A DNA stretch of 64,000 bases from a bacterium (lineage in GTDB: Bacteria > Pseudomonadota > Gammaproteobacteria > Pseudomonadales > Moraxellaceae), in the NCBI GenBank assembly GCA_029945725.1, contig JAQSDB010000004.1, positions 1-64,000 of the forward strand. The letters are read 5' to 3'. The notes below the pieces were generated by a model. The model was given only the letters and a program-made list of their open reading frames with translations, made no database searches and was not told where the DNA came from. Shown piece after piece: positions 35,422 to 43,470 of this stretch. The position numbers were made by a program, and so were the translations under genes. How positions within the stretch are numbered: position 1 is the stretch's first letter; each line of letters starts with the position of its first letter.

Positions 35422-37416
35422 ATGCTCCCAGTGTCCACTCCCTCTTCCCAGCGCTTTCGTCTCGATATCAACGGCCTTCGTGCCTGGGCTGTCGTTGCCG
35501 TCATTGGTTATCACTTCGGCATTACCGGCTTTGCCGGCGGCTTTGTCGGCGTCGATGTGTTTTTTGTGATCTCCGGCTTCCTCATGACCGGCATTGTCGT
35601 GAATGGCCTGGAAAAGGCCGGCGCCGGCAGCGGCGGCTTTTCCACACTCGCCTTTTACATGGCGCGCGCGCGGCGCATCCTGCCGGCACTGATCGTGCTC
35701 TGTGCGGTCCTCATGGTGCTGGGCTGGTGGCTGCTGCTGCCGATCGACTACCGCCTGCTCGGCAACCACGTTGCCTTCAGCACCGGTTTTTTATCCAACA
35801 TCGCCTTCTGGAATGAAGCCGGTTATTTCGATTCGGCCTCGCACGAAAAATGGCTGCTGCACACCTGGTCACTGGCGGTGGAATGGCAGTTTTACCTGCT
35901 GCTGCCGCTGCTGCTGGTGGCCGTGTGGAAATGGCGGCCCGGCCGTCACGCCCTGACAGAGGCCATCGCGGCCATGCTGCTCGCCTCGCTCGCCGCCTCC
36001 ATCATCGTCACGCCGCTTTATCCGTCTGCCGCCTTTTACCTGCTGCCCATGCGCGCCTGGGAAATGCTGGCCGGCGGCCTCGTGTTCCTGCACGCACCGC
36101 AACTGCGTCTGGGCACACGGCAAAAAACCGTGCTGGAAACTGCCGGCCTGCTGCTCGTCATCGCCGCCCTGCTCAGCTTTGATGCCGCCACCAGCTGGCC
36201 GGGCTGGCGCGCCCTCGTGCCGGTGACGGGCACCATGATGGTGGTGCTGGCCGCCAGAAATCCCTCGCTCTGGACCGGCAACCGCGCCGCGCAATGGCTG
36301 GGCACACGCTCCTATTCGCTCTATCTCTGGCACTGGCCGGTGGTGGTCGCGCTCACCTATATGGGCCTGCAAAAAACACCGCTTTTTATCGGCGGCGGCC
36401 TCGTGCTGACCCTCCTGCTCGGCCACGTCTCCTATGTGCTGGTCGAAGCCCCCGCGCGCATCCACCTCAACAAGCTGAGCATGCGCTGGAGTGCCCTGCT
36501 GTTGCTGGCAACAGCGCTGATCGTTATTGCCGCCGGTGCCGCCGTGCAATGGCAGGAAGGCGTGTACAGCCGCATGGCGCCTGCCATAGAAGCCATCAGC
36601 GACGAGGGCATGAACAAGAATCCGCGCCTGGTGGAATGTCATCCGGAGGCCGGCACCACCTCGCCCTCCTGCGTCTACGGCGGCAAACATCTCGGCGCCA
36701 TAGTCACCGGAGACAGTCACGCCAATGCGCTGATTTCTGCCGTGGTCGCCGCCATGCCGAAAGACGACGGTGCAATGGAATGGTCCTACAGCAGCTGCCC
36801 CACGCTGCAGGGCGTGCACCGTCTCGGCGAGAAAACCCAGCCCTGCACCGCCTTCATCGACTGGATGCTGCAGCAGCTGAAAAAGGCCCCCAAAGGCGTG
36901 CCGCTGATCATCATCAACCGCACAACTTATTATGCCAAAGGCTTCAACGAGCCGTGGGAACCCAACGCCAACACAAACACACCGCTGGTGTATTTCAACA
37001 AGGTCTACACATCGGACTCGCCGGCCTTCATGGCAGAGTTCACGCAGAAAATGGTCGAGACCACCTGCAAGCTCGCCCAGGATCGCCCGGTGTACCTGAT
37101 GCGCCCGATTCCGGAAATGGGCGTCGATGTGCCCAAGGCCACCTCGCGCGCCATGCTCTGGGGAAGTCATCGCGACGTGTCGGTTTCACTCGAGGAATAT
37201 CACCGCCGCCATAAAGCCGTGTGGGCCGCGCAGGACGCCGTGCACGCCCGCTGCGGCGTAAAAATCCTCGACCCGATTCCTTATCTTTGCCCGGATGGCA
37301 TCTGCCACGGCAGCAAGGATGGCCGCCCGCTGTATTTCGATGACGACCACTTGAGTGAATACGGCAACAAGCTGCTGGTGCCGATGTTTGCGGAAGTTTT
37401 CAGGAAACAGGAATAG
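35422..37416 (+). CDS. OafA/YrhL-type surface polysaccharide acyltransferase with SGNH domain
   Basis: A 664-residue protein. The N-terminal acyltransferase-3 domain (about 10-365) has ten or so membrane segments and begins R-L-D-I-N-G-L-R-A-W-A-V. A periplasmic SGNH domain follows (about 405-664), with G-D-S-H-A-N-A and a C-terminal D-D-D-H-L-S-E-Y-G. Such proteins O-acetylate lipopolysaccharide or other surface glycans. No ribosome binding site is clear at 35422, and the frame is open further upstream. The last 228 bases (37189-37416) recur as a broken copy at 41343-41567. Confidence 0.92.
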   Translation: MLPVSTPSSQRFRLDINGLRAWAVVAVIGYHFGITGFAGGFVGVDVFFVISGFLMTGIVVNGLEKAGAGSGGFSTLAFYMARARRILPALIVLCAVLMVLGWWLLLPIDYRLLGNHVAFSTGFLSNIAFWNEAGYFDSASHEKWLLHTWSLAVEWQFYLLLPLLLVAVWKWRPGRHALTEAIAAMLLASLAASIIVTPLYPSAAFYLLPMRAWEMLAGGLVFLHAPQLRLGTRQKTVLETAGLLLVIAALLSFDAATSWPGWRALVPVTGTMMVVLAARNPSLWTGNRAAQWLGTRSYSLYLWHWPVVVALTYMGLQKTPLFIGGGLVLTLLLGHVSYVLVEAPARIHLNKLSMRWSALLLLATALIVIAAGAAVQWQEGVYSRMAPAIEAISDEGMNKNPRLVECHPEAGTTSPSCVYGGKHLGAIVTGDSHANALISAVVAAMPKDDGAMEWSYSSCPTLQGVHRLGEKTQPCTAFIDWMLQQLKKAPKGVPLIIINRTTYYAKGFNEPWEPNANTNTPLVYFNKVYTSDSPAFMAEFTQKMVETTCKLAQDRPVYLMRPIPEMGVDVPKATSRAMLWGSHRDVSVSLEEYHRRHKAVWAAQDAVHARCGVKILDPIPYLCPDGICHGSKDGRPLYFDDDHLSEYGNKLLVPMFAEVFRKQE

Positions 37417-37622
37417 CCAGGGCCGAATGCCGTGAAGCCCGGCTTTTTCCCGTCTTGAAATGCAGCCTGGGCTGAAAATCACCGGCTGCGCACTGCCCTG
37501 CCCTTCAAAAATACAGCGCAGATCCCCTCATCAATACACGCTGGACGCCGCCACACTCGAGGCGTAATTTGGCCAGGCTCAAACAATAATTCTAATGGGC
37601 TTGGCCTGAACAGGGGATAGTC

Positions 37623-38057
37623 ATGGCAGCGTACATCAGGGATTTTCAGGCAGGCACTTCCACGCATTTCCTGCGCAACGTGGCGCTGGTAACAGCGCTT
37701 TTCGCACTAGCGTCTGCGGCGCACGCCGAGGTCGTCACACTCTTGTGCCAGGTCGAGGCACAACCAGGCAGTACGTTTACGCTTAAGGTCGACTACGACC
37801 GGAAAACTGTCGCCGATGAGCACTACAACAGCACCCCGGGCACCGCCGTGCCGGCAACAATCACGGAGAGCGAGGTCACCTGGGACCACATTAACGAGCA
37901 TGTAGAAGTGTTCGAGGGCAACTGGGGGCGCTTCCAGTTTGCAGGCTCGCTGAACAGGCTGTCCGGGCAAGGCCGGGTCACCTACTGGAGAATGGACACC
38001 AGCCAGCCGTCCTGGTCCTTGTCCGGTCCTTGCCGCCGTGCGACACAGAAGTTCTGA
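37623..38057 (+). CDS. small secreted protein, array member 1
   Basis: A 144-residue exported protein of no recognised family. A signal peptide (about 1-36) ends A-S-A-A-H-A-E, and a predicted strand-rich domain of about 108 residues follows. Two cysteines remain after cleavage, one six residues in (T-L-L-C) and one eight from the end (C-R-R-A-T-Q-K-F), probably joined by a disulfide. Three further genes downstream encode proteins with the same plan, so this is the first of a tandem paralogue array. It lies 206 bases after the acyltransferase gene. Confidence 0.75.
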   Translation: MAAYIRDFQAGTSTHFLRNVALVTALFALASAAHAEVVTLLCQVEAQPGSTFTLKVDYDRKTVADEHYNSTPGTAVPATITESEVTWDHINEHVEVFEGNWGRFQFAGSLNRLSGQGRVTYWRMDTSQPSWSLSGPCRRATQKF

Positions 38058-38126
38058 TGCAGAAGACCTGATGCAGTGGAATGCAAGATTCAAGGGAAGC
38101 CCGCCACAAACACCAAGGAGAAAACC

Positions 38127-38555
38127 ATGTCCTCGCGATACCAGTCGACTCAAGAAAAAATTTCCGCCGCCTTGCTGCGAAGCCCCGCACTGGCGCTCCT
38201 GATAGTGGCGTCTGCGGCGCACGCCGAACCCGTTACCCTGAGCTGCCGGCCCGATACGGGTTCGGACACCATAACCCTGCGCATCGATTATTCGAGCGGC
38301 CTGGTCGAGCAACTGGCGCCCAGCGGCAATGCCTACACCAACCGGATCGCCCCCAACGCCAGCATCAGCACTAACGCCATCGTCTGGTCGGCCAAATTAA
38401 TGGATACCGGCCTGCAGACCCCGGTTCCCATGCAGTGGGAGGGAACCATTGATCGTCTGTCGGGAACCGGCTGGACATCGTGGTCGCGTTCGCCCGACTG
38501 GACGCCTTACCGGGAAACGTTCACCTGCCGCGAAGCAACAAAACCCAGGTTCTGA
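38127..38555 (+). CDS. small secreted protein, array member 2
   Basis: A 142-residue exported protein. A signal peptide ends A-S-A-A-H-A-E, then comes P-V-T-L-S-C with the first conserved cysteine. The middle section V-E-Q-L-A-P-S-G-N-A-Y-T-N-R-I-A is almost the same as in array member 4 (39482-39922), and the end reads F-T-C-R-E-A-T-K-P-R-F. A strong AAGGAG precedes the ATG. It is closest to member 4; member 1 shares the signal peptide end and tail but has a different middle. Function unknown. Confidence 0.78.
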   Translation: MSSRYQSTQEKISAALLRSPALALLIVASAAHAEPVTLSCRPDTGSDTITLRIDYSSGLVEQLAPSGNAYTNRIAPNASISTNAIVWSAKLMDTGLQTPVPMQWEGTIDRLSGTGWTSWSRSPDWTPYRETFTCREATKPRF

Positions 38556-38611
38556 TACGCCGGCATCATGGCCCCATGAAAAAAACCTCGACAGGCAACA
38601 GGGAAAACGCC

Positions 38612-39004
38612 ATGGCACATGAATCAAAACCTTATCGAGCCAGCCATTATTCTGCACTGCCGGCGAGTGCCGCACTTGCCTTGGCAATTCTGGTACAGGC
38701 TTCGCCGGCGCGCAGCGAAACACTGGATCTGGCCTGTGCTACGGCGGAGCATGACTACAATGCCCGCATCCAGATTGACACCGACAGCAAGATTGCCACC
38801 GTCTCGCCGGATGAAACCCCGTACGCCATAACCGGCGTCACGGATCAGTTCATCAAGTTCGAGAAGCTGCACTCCCCGGGAATTTTCCTGAAGGGTGTTG
38901 TTGATCGCAGCGCCGGAACCGCCACTCTTACAGAAGAAAGTGACAGGCAATTCGTCTTCAGGACAACTCATCTGGTATGTCGCCGCGCAACGATGAAATT
39001 CTGA
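38612..39004 (+). CDS. small secreted protein, array member 3
   Basis: A 130-residue exported protein, the most divergent of the array. It has a signal peptide ending S-P-A-R-S-E, T-L-D-L-A-C with the first cysteine, and the tail L-V-C-R-R-A-T-M-K-F. The middle section shares little with members 2 and 4. AGGGAAAAC before the ATG resembles the leader of member 2. An in-frame ATG 36 bases upstream is less likely because it would lengthen the signal region. Confidence 0.72.
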   Translation: MAHESKPYRASHYSALPASAALALAILVQASPARSETLDLACATAEHDYNARIQIDTDSKIATVSPDETPYAITGVTDQFIKFEKLHSPGIFLKGVVDRSAGTATLTEESDRQFVFRTTHLVCRRATMKF

Positions 39005-39051
39005 GAGCGGTCAATGAACGCAATCACGATTGATTCAACGCGTCATCCAGA

Positions 39052-39432
39052 ATGAAACTCAAAGTCGAACTCAGCTGGTGGAACGGGATTGTGGCCGAAG
39101 GCGACCCGCCTTGTCCCGAGCCCGAATACGATCTGGTCGATGCAGACACCAACCGCAGTCTGGTGGATCGGCCGTTCACAAGCTGTGCAGCACTCGAGGC
39201 GTATATTGCGTCACACCATCCGGATGGCGAGCGCTGGGTGCCGCCGCCACCGCCACCGGATGAAGCAGCGAAGCTCGAGCACGTGTTCAGGCTCATCGAA
39301 CAGTCAACGCCGGAGCAGTTCAATCCCCAGTCCGTGCGGCCGTTTCTTGCCGGACAGCTGTACCAGTCAGGGCATGCCCCGGAAACTGTTGCGCGTATCC
39401 GAAGGGCGCTTGGCTTGCCGGAGCAGAAATAA
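39052..39432 (+). CDS. hypothetical cytoplasmic protein inside the secreted-protein array
   Basis: A 126-residue protein with no signal peptide, unlike its neighbours. It begins with strand-like M-K-L-K-V-E-L-S-W-W-N-G, has a run of six prolines near residue 65 (W-V-P-P-P-P-P-P-D) and ends with a helical section. No family was recognised. No good ribosome binding site is seen before the ATG, so it may depend on translation of the gene before it. It could be a real gene inserted in the array or a partner of the secreted proteins. Confidence 0.55.
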   Translation: MKLKVELSWWNGIVAEGDPPCPEPEYDLVDADTNRSLVDRPFTSCAALEAYIASHHPDGERWVPPPPPPDEAAKLEHVFRLIEQSTPEQFNPQSVRPFLAGQLYQSGHAPETVARIRRALGLPEQK

Positions 39433-39481
39433 CGAAGTCAGGCTGAACGGTTTTTTAACGACAATGCTCAGGAAGAAAACA

Positions 39482-39922
39482 ATGAAACAAAAATACGGAT
39501 TTTTTCAGGAAGGCCATTCCGCCACTTTCCTGTGCAGCGCCGTCCTGGCGATGGCGTTTATCGTGCAGGCTTCACCAGCGCATGCCGAGCCCGTCACCCT
39601 GAGCTGCCGCAGCGATAAAGATACGGCAACCTTCACGTTTAGAATCAATTATACGAGTGGAGTAGTTGAACAACTCGCCCCCAGCGGGGATGCCTATACG
39701 AACCGCATAGCCACCGCCACCATCAGCCCGAATGCCATCATCTGGTCCATCACCCAGCCGTCATCCTACCTGACGGGCGATGGCGTAACGCATCAAACCA
39801 CCGAGCTATGGGAAGGCCATATTGACCGGCTTGCCGCTACCGGCTGGACGCAGCATCGGCAAGGTGATTTCCCCACAAATGTGGAAAGTTTCACCTGCCG
39901 CCAAGCCACACAGAAATTCTGA
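39482..39922 (+). CDS. small secreted protein, array member 4
   Basis: A 146-residue exported protein. A signal peptide (about 1-37) ends S-P-A-H-A-E, then come P-V-T-L-S-C-R and the block V-E-Q-L-A-P-S-G-D-A-Y-T-N-R-I-A shared with member 2, and the tail F-T-C-R-Q-A-T-Q-K-F. AGGAAG precedes the ATG. The frame is open far upstream, but homology to member 2 fixes this start. It is convergent with the TPR protein gene. Confidence 0.78.
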   Translation: MKQKYGFFQEGHSATFLCSAVLAMAFIVQASPAHAEPVTLSCRSDKDTATFTFRINYTSGVVEQLAPSGDAYTNRIATATISPNAIIWSITQPSSYLTGDGVTHQTTELWEGHIDRLAATGWTQHRQGDFPTNVESFTCRQATQKF

Positions 39923-39967
39923 ACGAGCAACGTGGCAAGCATGCTTTCCCGCCGATGGCGCCGCGCG

Positions 39968-41164
39968 TCAGCGTGTCTTTTTCGGCATCGCCGTTTTCAG
40001 CCGGTTAAACACTTCCTGCGCCTTTTTGTAATAACCGTCAGCAAAAAGTTCCAGACCGGAGCCGGACATGGGTCCGGCAAAAGCACGCTCCGGGAAGATC
40101 AGTTTCATGTCATCGGCCTCCGGCAACTGCATCGGTGAGAGCAGCCTCACATTGGCAATCATGCGGTCGGTCGTGACCGTCATGGCCGGATTGTCGCGCT
40201 TGATTTGCTCCAGAAGATCGATGGCGCGCGAGTAATCCGCCTTCGTGGTGGCGGTGATGGCAGCGGCATAAGGCGACGGAAAGAGCAGCTCCATGTCACC
40301 CGGCTCCGGTAACTGGATATTCGCGCGCCGCTGCTGGATGGCCTCGATCATGCGATCTGCTGCCGCCGCCATCGCCGGCTTGCCGGTCTTGAGTTGCTGC
40401 AACAGGTGCAGTGCCCGGTCAAAATCACCGTTTTTGGCAGCGGCATTGGCCGCACCAAACAGCATGACCGGCCCCGGCCTGACTTCCTTCTCGCGATCCA
40501 CCATCCACTGCGCCAGCGCCACCGAGCGTTTCAGCGCCGCATTGGCAGGATCACGCTTGAGAGCATCCTGCCACCACGCGAGCGCCACCGGCCAGTCGCG
40601 ATTCAGCAGCGCCTGATAACCCTTGCGGATGCGCCCGGCCTCGGGCGAATTGCGCAGCTCCGGCACCCTTTCCAGAAGATCGGCACCAGCCTGCGGCACG
40701 CCACGCGTGTCCACCACCGTCTTGCCGGCATTGACGGCGGCCGGTCGTGAGGGGGCTGCCATCGCCGGCATGCGTGCTTTTGCTTTTTCCGCTTTGGCGC
40801 GATTAAGCCCGTCGATCAAATCAGGATCATCGGGATCATGATCCAGCGCCTCCTCGAAGGAGCGGATGGCGTTGTCCCAGTCCTTGCGATCCACATAATC
40901 CTGCGCCTCGTCGCTGGACCAGGCCTTGGCCTTCTGGCGCAGCTTCTCCTTCTGCTGCCGCACTTCCTCCGCACTGGGCCCGGACGGCGCCGAAGAAGGG
41001 GAAGAAGAAGACGCATCATCGCAATTGCCCACGCAGACCCCGTCCGGAATATAAATCCCGTCCTCGTAATGCCCGCCCGCCCGCGCAGGCGCCGATGCCA
41101 GGCACGCCGTTCCCAGCAAGGCCAGCAGTGTCGTGCGCATTCTTGTGTAACGGGTGGTTTTCAT
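39968..41164 (-). CDS. exported TPR-repeat protein
   Basis: A 398-residue protein. A signal peptide (about 1-29, ending A-P-A-R-A-G) is followed by a short C-V-G-N-C motif, a serine-rich linker and several TPR-like helical repeats, for example W-D-N-A-I-R-S-F-E-E-A-L-D-H-D-P and G-D-F-D-R-A-L-H-L-L-Q-Q-L. Two related segments near the C-terminus (N-I-Q-L-P-E-P-G-D-M-E-L and M-Q-L-P-E-A-D-D-M-K-L) suggest an internal duplication. It probably scaffolds proteins in the periplasm. Its convergent position next to the secreted array may hint at a link (inference). Confidence 0.8.
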   Translation of the reverse strand: MKTTRYTRMRTTLLALLGTACLASAPARAGGHYEDGIYIPDGVCVGNCDDASSSSPSSAPSGPSAEEVRQQKEKLRQKAKAWSSDEAQDYVDRKDWDNAIRSFEEALDHDPDDPDLIDGLNRAKAEKAKARMPAMAAPSRPAAVNAGKTVVDTRGVPQAGADLLERVPELRNSPEAGRIRKGYQALLNRDWPVALAWWQDALKRDPANAALKRSVALAQWMVDREKEVRPGPVMLFGAANAAAKNGDFDRALHLLQQLKTGKPAMAAAADRMIEAIQQRRANIQLPEPGDMELLFPSPYAAAITATTKADYSRAIDLLEQIKRDNPAMTVTTDRMIANVRLLSPMQLPEADDMKLIFPERAFAGPMSGSGLELFADGYYKKAQEVFNRLKTAMPKKTR

Positions 41165-41342
41165 TGTGCGTCCCTCGCCATGACTATCGCCGAACCAGCA
41201 TTAACCGGGCGGTGCCAAACCTAACCGTCTCTCTTCGGCTTGTTGATCCTGAAAGCCCCAACAAACCCAGGCAGCCCGGAGCCAACATGCACGCAGCGCG
41301 GGAGTATTTCAACATGGCCGGTAAACCGGCCGCGCCGCTTCA

Positions 41343-41567
41343 TTAGAGGAATATCACCGCCGCCATAAAACCGTATGGGCCGCACAGGACGCCGTGCATG
41401 CCGGCTGCGGCGTAAAAATCCTCGACCCGATTCCCTGGCTTTGCCCGAATGGCGTCTGCCACGGCAGCAAGGATGGCCGCCCGCTGTATTTCGATGACGG
41501 CCACCTGAGTGAATATGGCAACAAGCTGCTGGTGCCGATGTTTGCGGAAGTTTTTGAGAAGAAGTAG
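41343..41567 (+). pseudogene. broken copy of the acyltransferase SGNH C-terminus
   Basis: 225 bases that match the last 228 bases of the acyltransferase gene (37189-37416) with scattered substitutions and one codon fewer at the end. The frame is intact to the stop but has no start; it begins at the leucine before E-E-Y-H-R-R-H and keeps D-D-G-H-L-S-E-Y-G. The rest of the gene is absent; the 178 bases before it hold no gene. It therefore marks a recombination or insertion breakpoint. The substitutions imply the copy is old or came from a related, not identical, gene. Confidence 0.93.
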
Positions 41568-41592
41568 ATTAACCCAAGCAGAATAAAGTCAA

Positions 41593-41643
41593 TGGGTCTG
41601 ACTAGCAAAAAATAAATACAAAAACATCCAACTGGCAGACCCA
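41593..41643. repeat. inverted repeat upstream of the OLD gene
   Basis: Arms TGGGTCTG (41593-41600) and CAGACCCA (41636-41643) with partial pairing further out, around an AT-rich centre. It lies 40-90 bases before the OLD start codon. It may be an operator or the end of a dispersed element. Confidence 0.5.
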
Positions 41644-41682
41644 ATCTACGACATTCATAACGTTTTAATACAAGAGAATACC

Positions 41683-43455
41683 TTGAACGAAATCAGCATA
41701 AGCTCAATAAAATTTACAAATTTCAAAGCACTAAAAAGCTTTTCTGTCACCCTACACGACACCAACATACTGGTTGGCCCAAATAATGCCGGGAAATCAA
41801 CAATAATAAGCGCACTCAGAATTCTTGATGTTGCCTTAAAGAAGGCCAGACGACTTAAGGCTGAACGAGTCCCTCTTCCTCACGGCGGCTTTGGATTTGG
41901 CCACCGAATCCCAGAACAACAAATATGTGTTTCACTTGAAAATGTTGCAACCAACTATAACTCTGAAGATAGCCATATAGAATTCAGACTTACTAACGGA
42001 AATAAATTATTCCTATTTTTCCCCAATGAAGGCGGCTGCATACTTCATTGGGACACCAAAGACACAAGCGTATACACGCCCGGAAAATTTATATCTGAAT
42101 TCCCATTAAAAATACAAGTTATACCAATCCTCGGACCACTAGAACACGAAGAGCCATATGTCACCGAGGACACCGTCAGAAATGCCTTAAATACTCATCG
42201 AGCGTGCAGGCACTTTAGAAATTATTGGCATTACTTTAATGATGACTGGGAAAAGTTCTCAGAAATGATTTCATCGACCTGGCCGGGCATGAATATAAAA
42301 ATCCCCGAATTAGATAGGCCGAGTAAAAAACTCACCATGTTTGTATCTGAAGACAGAATAGACAGGGAGGTCTACTGGGCTGGATTTGGTTTTCAAGTCT
42401 GGTGTCAGTTACTCACACACCTTTCCAGAGCAAATGAAGCCAGCCTTGTTGTTATAGATGAGCCAGAAATTTACCTACATCCAGATATTCAACGACAGCT
42501 TCTTAATATATTGAGAAACCTTAAAGCAGATGTTCTATTGGCTACTCACTCTGTAGAAATAATGGGCGAGGCAGATCCAGCAGAAATCCTATTAATCAAC
42601 AAATCTCTCAGATCTGCGAGCAGACTTAAAGATATCGAGGGCGTTCAGCTAGCACTCCAATCTTTAGGGTCCGCCCAAAATGTTACGCTGACGCATTTGG
42701 CCCGCACAAGAAAGATTGTATTTGTTGAGGGAATGAGTGATTACAAAATAATCAGAAGGTTCTCGAAAACTCTTGGATTATTAGAACTTTCATCCGGCAA
42801 CGATTTAACCGCATTTGAATCTGGCGGATTTTCTTCTTGGGAAAAAATTAAATCGTATGCATGGGGAGTAAAGCTAACCATAGATTCAAATATGAAAATG
42901 TTTGCGATATATGATCGCGACTACTACTGCCAAAATGAAATAGATGAAATTCTGGGAAATCTAAAAGCAGAATTAACAAGTGCGCACATACACAAACAGA
43001 AAGAAATTGAAAACTACTTGCTCAATATCAAAGTATTGGAAAGAGTCCTAGACAAACAAATAGAAATAAAAAACAAACGCAGCGAAGAACCAATTATTAA
43101 ATCAAAAAACATTAGCGACTATCTGCACAAAATAACGGAGTTATTTAAAACCGATACTCAAGCTCAATATATATCCAGAAATATAGAGTACAAAAAAAAG
43201 CAGGGAATAGATTCAAGTACAGCAACTATAGAAGCAATTGATATCTTCAATAAAAAGTGGGAGTCAATTGACCTGCGAATGTCAATTGTCCCAGGAAAGA
43301 TTACACTACGCCAACTACGAGATGTCGTTCAAAGAGACTATGGCCTAAACCTAACAGACGTTCAAATTATCGATGAATTTAAAAAAGAAGAAATTCAAGA
43401 AGATTTAAATGACCTTATAAATAACCTAGAACTTTTCCGAAAAAACAAAATATAA
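41683..43455 (+). CDS. OLD-family ATPase/TOPRIM nuclease
   Basis: A 590-residue protein of the overcoming-lysogenization-defect family. The N-terminal ABC-type ATPase has Walker A G-P-N-N-A-G-K-S-T (residues 32-40), Walker B V-I-D-E-P-E (Asp259-Glu260) and L-H-P-D. The TOPRIM nuclease domain has Glu349 in F-V-E-G and Asp411-x-Asp413 in Y-D-R-D. The C-terminal 150 residues are lysine-rich and helical. It starts with TTG; no other start would keep the ATPase. The gene is much richer in A/T than its neighbours, indicating transfer. No GajB helicase or second subunit is adjacent, so it looks like a single-gene (class 1) OLD. Such genes often act in phage defence. Confidence 0.9.
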   Translation: MNEISISSIKFTNFKALKSFSVTLHDTNILVGPNNAGKSTIISALRILDVALKKARRLKAERVPLPHGGFGFGHRIPEQQICVSLENVATNYNSEDSHIEFRLTNGNKLFLFFPNEGGCILHWDTKDTSVYTPGKFISEFPLKIQVIPILGPLEHEEPYVTEDTVRNALNTHRACRHFRNYWHYFNDDWEKFSEMISSTWPGMNIKIPELDRPSKKLTMFVSEDRIDREVYWAGFGFQVWCQLLTHLSRANEASLVVIDEPEIYLHPDIQRQLLNILRNLKADVLLATHSVEIMGEADPAEILLINKSLRSASRLKDIEGVQLALQSLGSAQNVTLTHLARTRKIVFVEGMSDYKIIRRFSKTLGLLELSSGNDLTAFESGGFSSWEKIKSYAWGVKLTIDSNMKMFAIYDRDYYCQNEIDEILGNLKAELTSAHIHKQKEIENYLLNIKVLERVLDKQIEIKNKRSEEPIIKSKNISDYLHKITELFKTDTQAQYISRNIEYKKKQGIDSSTATIEAIDIFNKKWESIDLRMSIVPGKITLRQLRDVVQRDYGLNLTDVQIIDEFKKEEIQEDLNDLINNLELFRKNKI

Positions 43456-43470
43456 ACCCCAAAAGAGTTA

